From positions 17,587 to 81,586 of the forward strand of contig NZ_JADMLH010000026.1 of the NCBI RefSeq assembly GCF_016464385.1: 64,000 bases of DNA, in the 5' to 3' direction. This document shows positions 62,193 to 64,000 of this stretch, in pieces (positions within the stretch are counted from its first letter, which is position 1; each line of letters begins with the position of its first letter). The stretch is from Nucisporomicrobium flavum. GTDB taxonomy: Bacteria; Actinomycetota; Actinomycetes; Mycobacteriales; Micromonosporaceae. The position numbers and the translations under genes were made by a program. Below the pieces are notes generated by a model. It worked only from the letters and a program-made list of their open reading frames with translations, searched no databases and was not told the DNA's origin.

Positions 62193-63382
62193 AGGCGATC
62201 ATCTCCGGTGCCGGCATCGCCGGGCTGGCCCTGGCCCGTCAGTTGCACGCGCACGGCGCCCAGGTCACCATGATCGAGAAGGCGCCGGGTCCGCGCACCG
62301 GCGGGTACATGCTCGACTTCTTCGGCCCTGGTTACGACGCCGCGGAGGCGATGGGCATCCTGCCCGGCATCCTGCGGCTGGGCTATCAGGTCGAGGAACT
62401 CGCCTACTGCGACGATTCCGGGCGCCGCCGCGCCGGGCTGCGGTACGCGAGGTTCGCCAAGGCCGCCGGCGGCCGGGTGGTCAGCATCCGGCGCCCGGAC
62501 CTGGAGCAGGTGCTGCGGGATCACCTTCCCGCCGGCGTCGATCTGCGCCACGCCACCACGATCAGCGCGGTGGACAACCGTGCCGACGGCGTGACGGTGA
62601 CCTCCGACGACGGCAGCACCCTGGCCGCGGACCTGTTGGTGGGCTGCGACGGCGTCCATTCCGGGGTGCGGGCGCTGGTGTTCGGGCCGGATGCGGACTA
62701 CGTCCGGGACCTCGGGCTGCACACCGCGGCTTTCACGTTCGACGACCCGCAGGCTCACGCAGAGGTGGCGGGCCGGTTCTGTCTGACGGACACGCTGCAC
62801 CGCACGATGGGCTTCTACGCGCTGCGCGACGGGCGGGTCGCCGTGTTCGCCGTACACCCCAGCGCCGAGCACACGCTGCCGGCCGACCCGCGCGCCGCCC
62901 TGCGCGCCGAGTACGGCGCTCTCGGATGGATCGCGCCGCGGGCATTGGCCGCCTGCCCGCCGTCGGAGCAGGTGTACTACGACCGCGTCGCGCAGGTGGT
63001 CATGCCCTCCTGGACCCGACGCCGGACGGTGCTGCTCGGCGATGCCGCGTACGCGGTTTCGCTGCTGGCCGGGCAGGGAGCGTCCCTGGCCGTGGCCGGC
63101 GCCTACGTGCTGGCCGAACGGCTCGCCCGAGGCGCGTCCATCGAGGCGGGACTGGCCGGCTACGAGCGGGCGCTACGCCCGGTGGTGCTCGACAAGCAGG
63201 CCACCGGCCGCAAGAGCAGGCGCTGGTTCCTGCCCGCGACCCGCACCCAGCGGTGGCTGCGTCGCGCCTCCCTCGCCCTGGCCGGGCTGCCGCTCGCCGA
63301 TCGGCTGGTCGCCGGAGCCCTGGTCGGCAAACCGACCGCGATGATCGCCGAGCAGGCCCGGAGAACCGGTGTGAGCGGCTGA
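62189..63382 (+). CDS. FAD-dependent monooxygenase
   Basis: A 397-residue PHBH-type flavoprotein: AIISGAGIAGLALARQLHAH (FAD fold), LLVGCDGVHSGVRALVFG (DG motif) and VLLGDAAYAVSLLAGQGASL (GD motif). A C-terminal segment past the FAD domain is basic. It starts in the qcrB stop, so it is cotranscribed with the respiratory genes, but a respiratory role is not evident; it may hydroxylate an aromatic or quinone-like substrate. Confidence 0.82.
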   Translation: MKAIISGAGIAGLALARQLHAHGAQVTMIEKAPGPRTGGYMLDFFGPGYDAAEAMGILPGILRLGYQVEELAYCDDSGRRRAGLRYARFAKAAGGRVVSIRRPDLEQVLRDHLPAGVDLRHATTISAVDNRADGVTVTSDDGSTLAADLLVGCDGVHSGVRALVFGPDADYVRDLGLHTAAFTFDDPQAHAEVAGRFCLTDTLHRTMGFYALRDGRVAVFAVHPSAEHTLPADPRAALRAEYGALGWIAPRALAACPPSEQVYYDRVAQVVMPSWTRRRTVLLGDAAYAVSLLAGQGASLAVAGAYVLAERLARGASIEAGLAGYERALRPVVLDKQATGRKSRRWFLPATRTQRWLRRASLALAGLPLADRLVAGALVGKPTAMIAEQARRTGVSG

Positions 63383-63427
63383 CTGTGCGCGCGCCGGCGG
63401 CACAGGCATCGCCGCCTGCGTCGAGCG

Positions 63428-63991
63428 CTACGCCGGGACGCGGTACCCGATCCCGGCGTCCCGGATCCGGCCGAGGTCGGCCGCGCTGATGCCGGTGCCG
63501 GTGAACCGTTCCACCGCGACCAGCCCCTTCTCGATGCGGTCGCCCGGCTCGGCGAAGTCGACCCCGTCGAGGGCCGCCGCCACCTCCGCGGGCACCTGTT
63601 CGCCGCCCCACGGTTCGAAGGAGGCGAGCACCCGGCCGTGCTCGGCCAGGGACAGTTGGGTGAGCGCGTTGACGTTCCAGAACATGCTGCCCGCCCGCCC
63701 GCCTGCCGACGCGGCGACGAGCACCTCCGGATCCGTACCCCGCCAGGTGTTCTCCTCCACCACGAGCACCGCATCGCCGGCGGCGAGCACACTGACCCAC
63801 GAGTCGGTCGACGATCGCAGCGACAGGTCGCGCTGAATGGCGTCGATCGGCTCGGGCCGGTGCGGATCGGCGCCGAAGGCCTGCAGCACCTGATCGACGG
63901 TTGCGCCGGTGACGACGGTGATCGTTGCCGCCATCGCGAGCGGACTGCGGCGCACCCACCGGTACGCGTGCTCCGGCCGGGGCGGCCGCAC
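63428..63991 (-). CDS. DUF6461-type protein (5' end may lie beyond window)
   Basis: At least 187 residues from a GTG at 63991, 9 bases from the window edge; the real start may be outside. The pattern TDSWVSVLAAGDAVLVVEEN and GSMFWNVNALTQLSLAEHGR is typical of the actinobacterial DUF6461 family of unknown function. It converges with the monooxygenase gene. Confidence 0.6.
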   Translation of the reverse strand: MRPPRPEHAYRWVRRSPLAMAATITVVTGATVDQVLQAFGADPHRPEPIDAIQRDLSLRSSTDSWVSVLAAGDAVLVVEENTWRGTDPEVLVAASAGGRAGSMFWNVNALTQLSLAEHGRVLASFEPWGGEQVPAEVAAALDGVDFAEPGDRIEKGLVAVERFTGTGISAADLGRIRDAGIGYRVPA

Positions 63992-64000
63992 CGGCTCCGG

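Overview
The window is very GC-rich with frequent GTG starts, tight ATGA overlaps, many lipoboxes, ANTAR, STAS and sigma-B/F-type regulators and an actinobacterial bcc complex (diheme QcrC, three-helix QcrA, PDWY motif in QcrB). This points to a filamentous actinomycete, most plausibly Micromonosporaceae (Actinoplanes-like). That assignment is inference. No rRNA, tRNA, insertion sequence, integrase or CRISPR array was seen. The first 95 bases are G/C homopolymer runs and look like a damaged contig end.

Layout. 0.1-8.2 kb: partial ABC-2 exporter, a DUF1996 secreted protein, then a cation/proton antiporter cluster (nhaA, a CPA1 exchanger, a CBS protein and a convergent ArsB/NhaD permease). 8.2-17.5 kb: a decayed iron-binding gene, a secreted propeller protein, lipoproteins, STAS and ANTAR regulators, BON proteins, and a histidine kinase with a GerMN lipoprotein whose response regulator seems reduced to a tail. 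17.5-27.7 kb: a sigma factor fused to STAS, YihY, a Ser/Thr kinase with a CBM2-like ectodomain, SDR, MMPL and stress-type small proteins. 27.7-33.7 kb: operon for a pyruvate oxidase-like enzyme, an FAD/Fe-S D-lactate dehydrogenase-like protein and an enolase-superfamily enzyme. 33.7-42.1 kb: NTF2-like, DUF421, ZIP and CDF proteins, an NDH-2-like enzyme, glucose dehydrogenase, GH15 and an HtrA-like protease. 42.1-49 kb: a second sigma-STAS fusion, a carotenoid-type FAD enzyme, a permease/nrfD deletion scar, MarR, DUF4142, a response regulator, BON and a DUF326 relic. 49-63.4 kb: a respiratory island in which ccmC-E-F-G-HI runs leftward and ctaC-D-E, ctaG, a cytochrome c and qcrC-A-B run rightward from a shared control region. 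The window ends in a DUF6461 gene.

How it fits together. Quinone-linked oxidation (pyruvate, lactate, NADH; glucose through GH15 and glucose dehydrogenase) could feed the bcc-caa3 chain, with c-type hemes attached by a System I set. A repeated element, GTTT/GTTC-N15-GGGTAG, precedes several metabolic and transport genes. Related elements precede both sigma-STAS genes, suggesting a local general-stress regulon with autoregulation.

Several genes are visibly broken or shortened (P19-like, response regulator, CDF, permease, nrfD, DUF326). This means either real decay by deletion or assembly collapse. Starts were set by RBS and overlap. Functions are from recognised family features, not from database searches.
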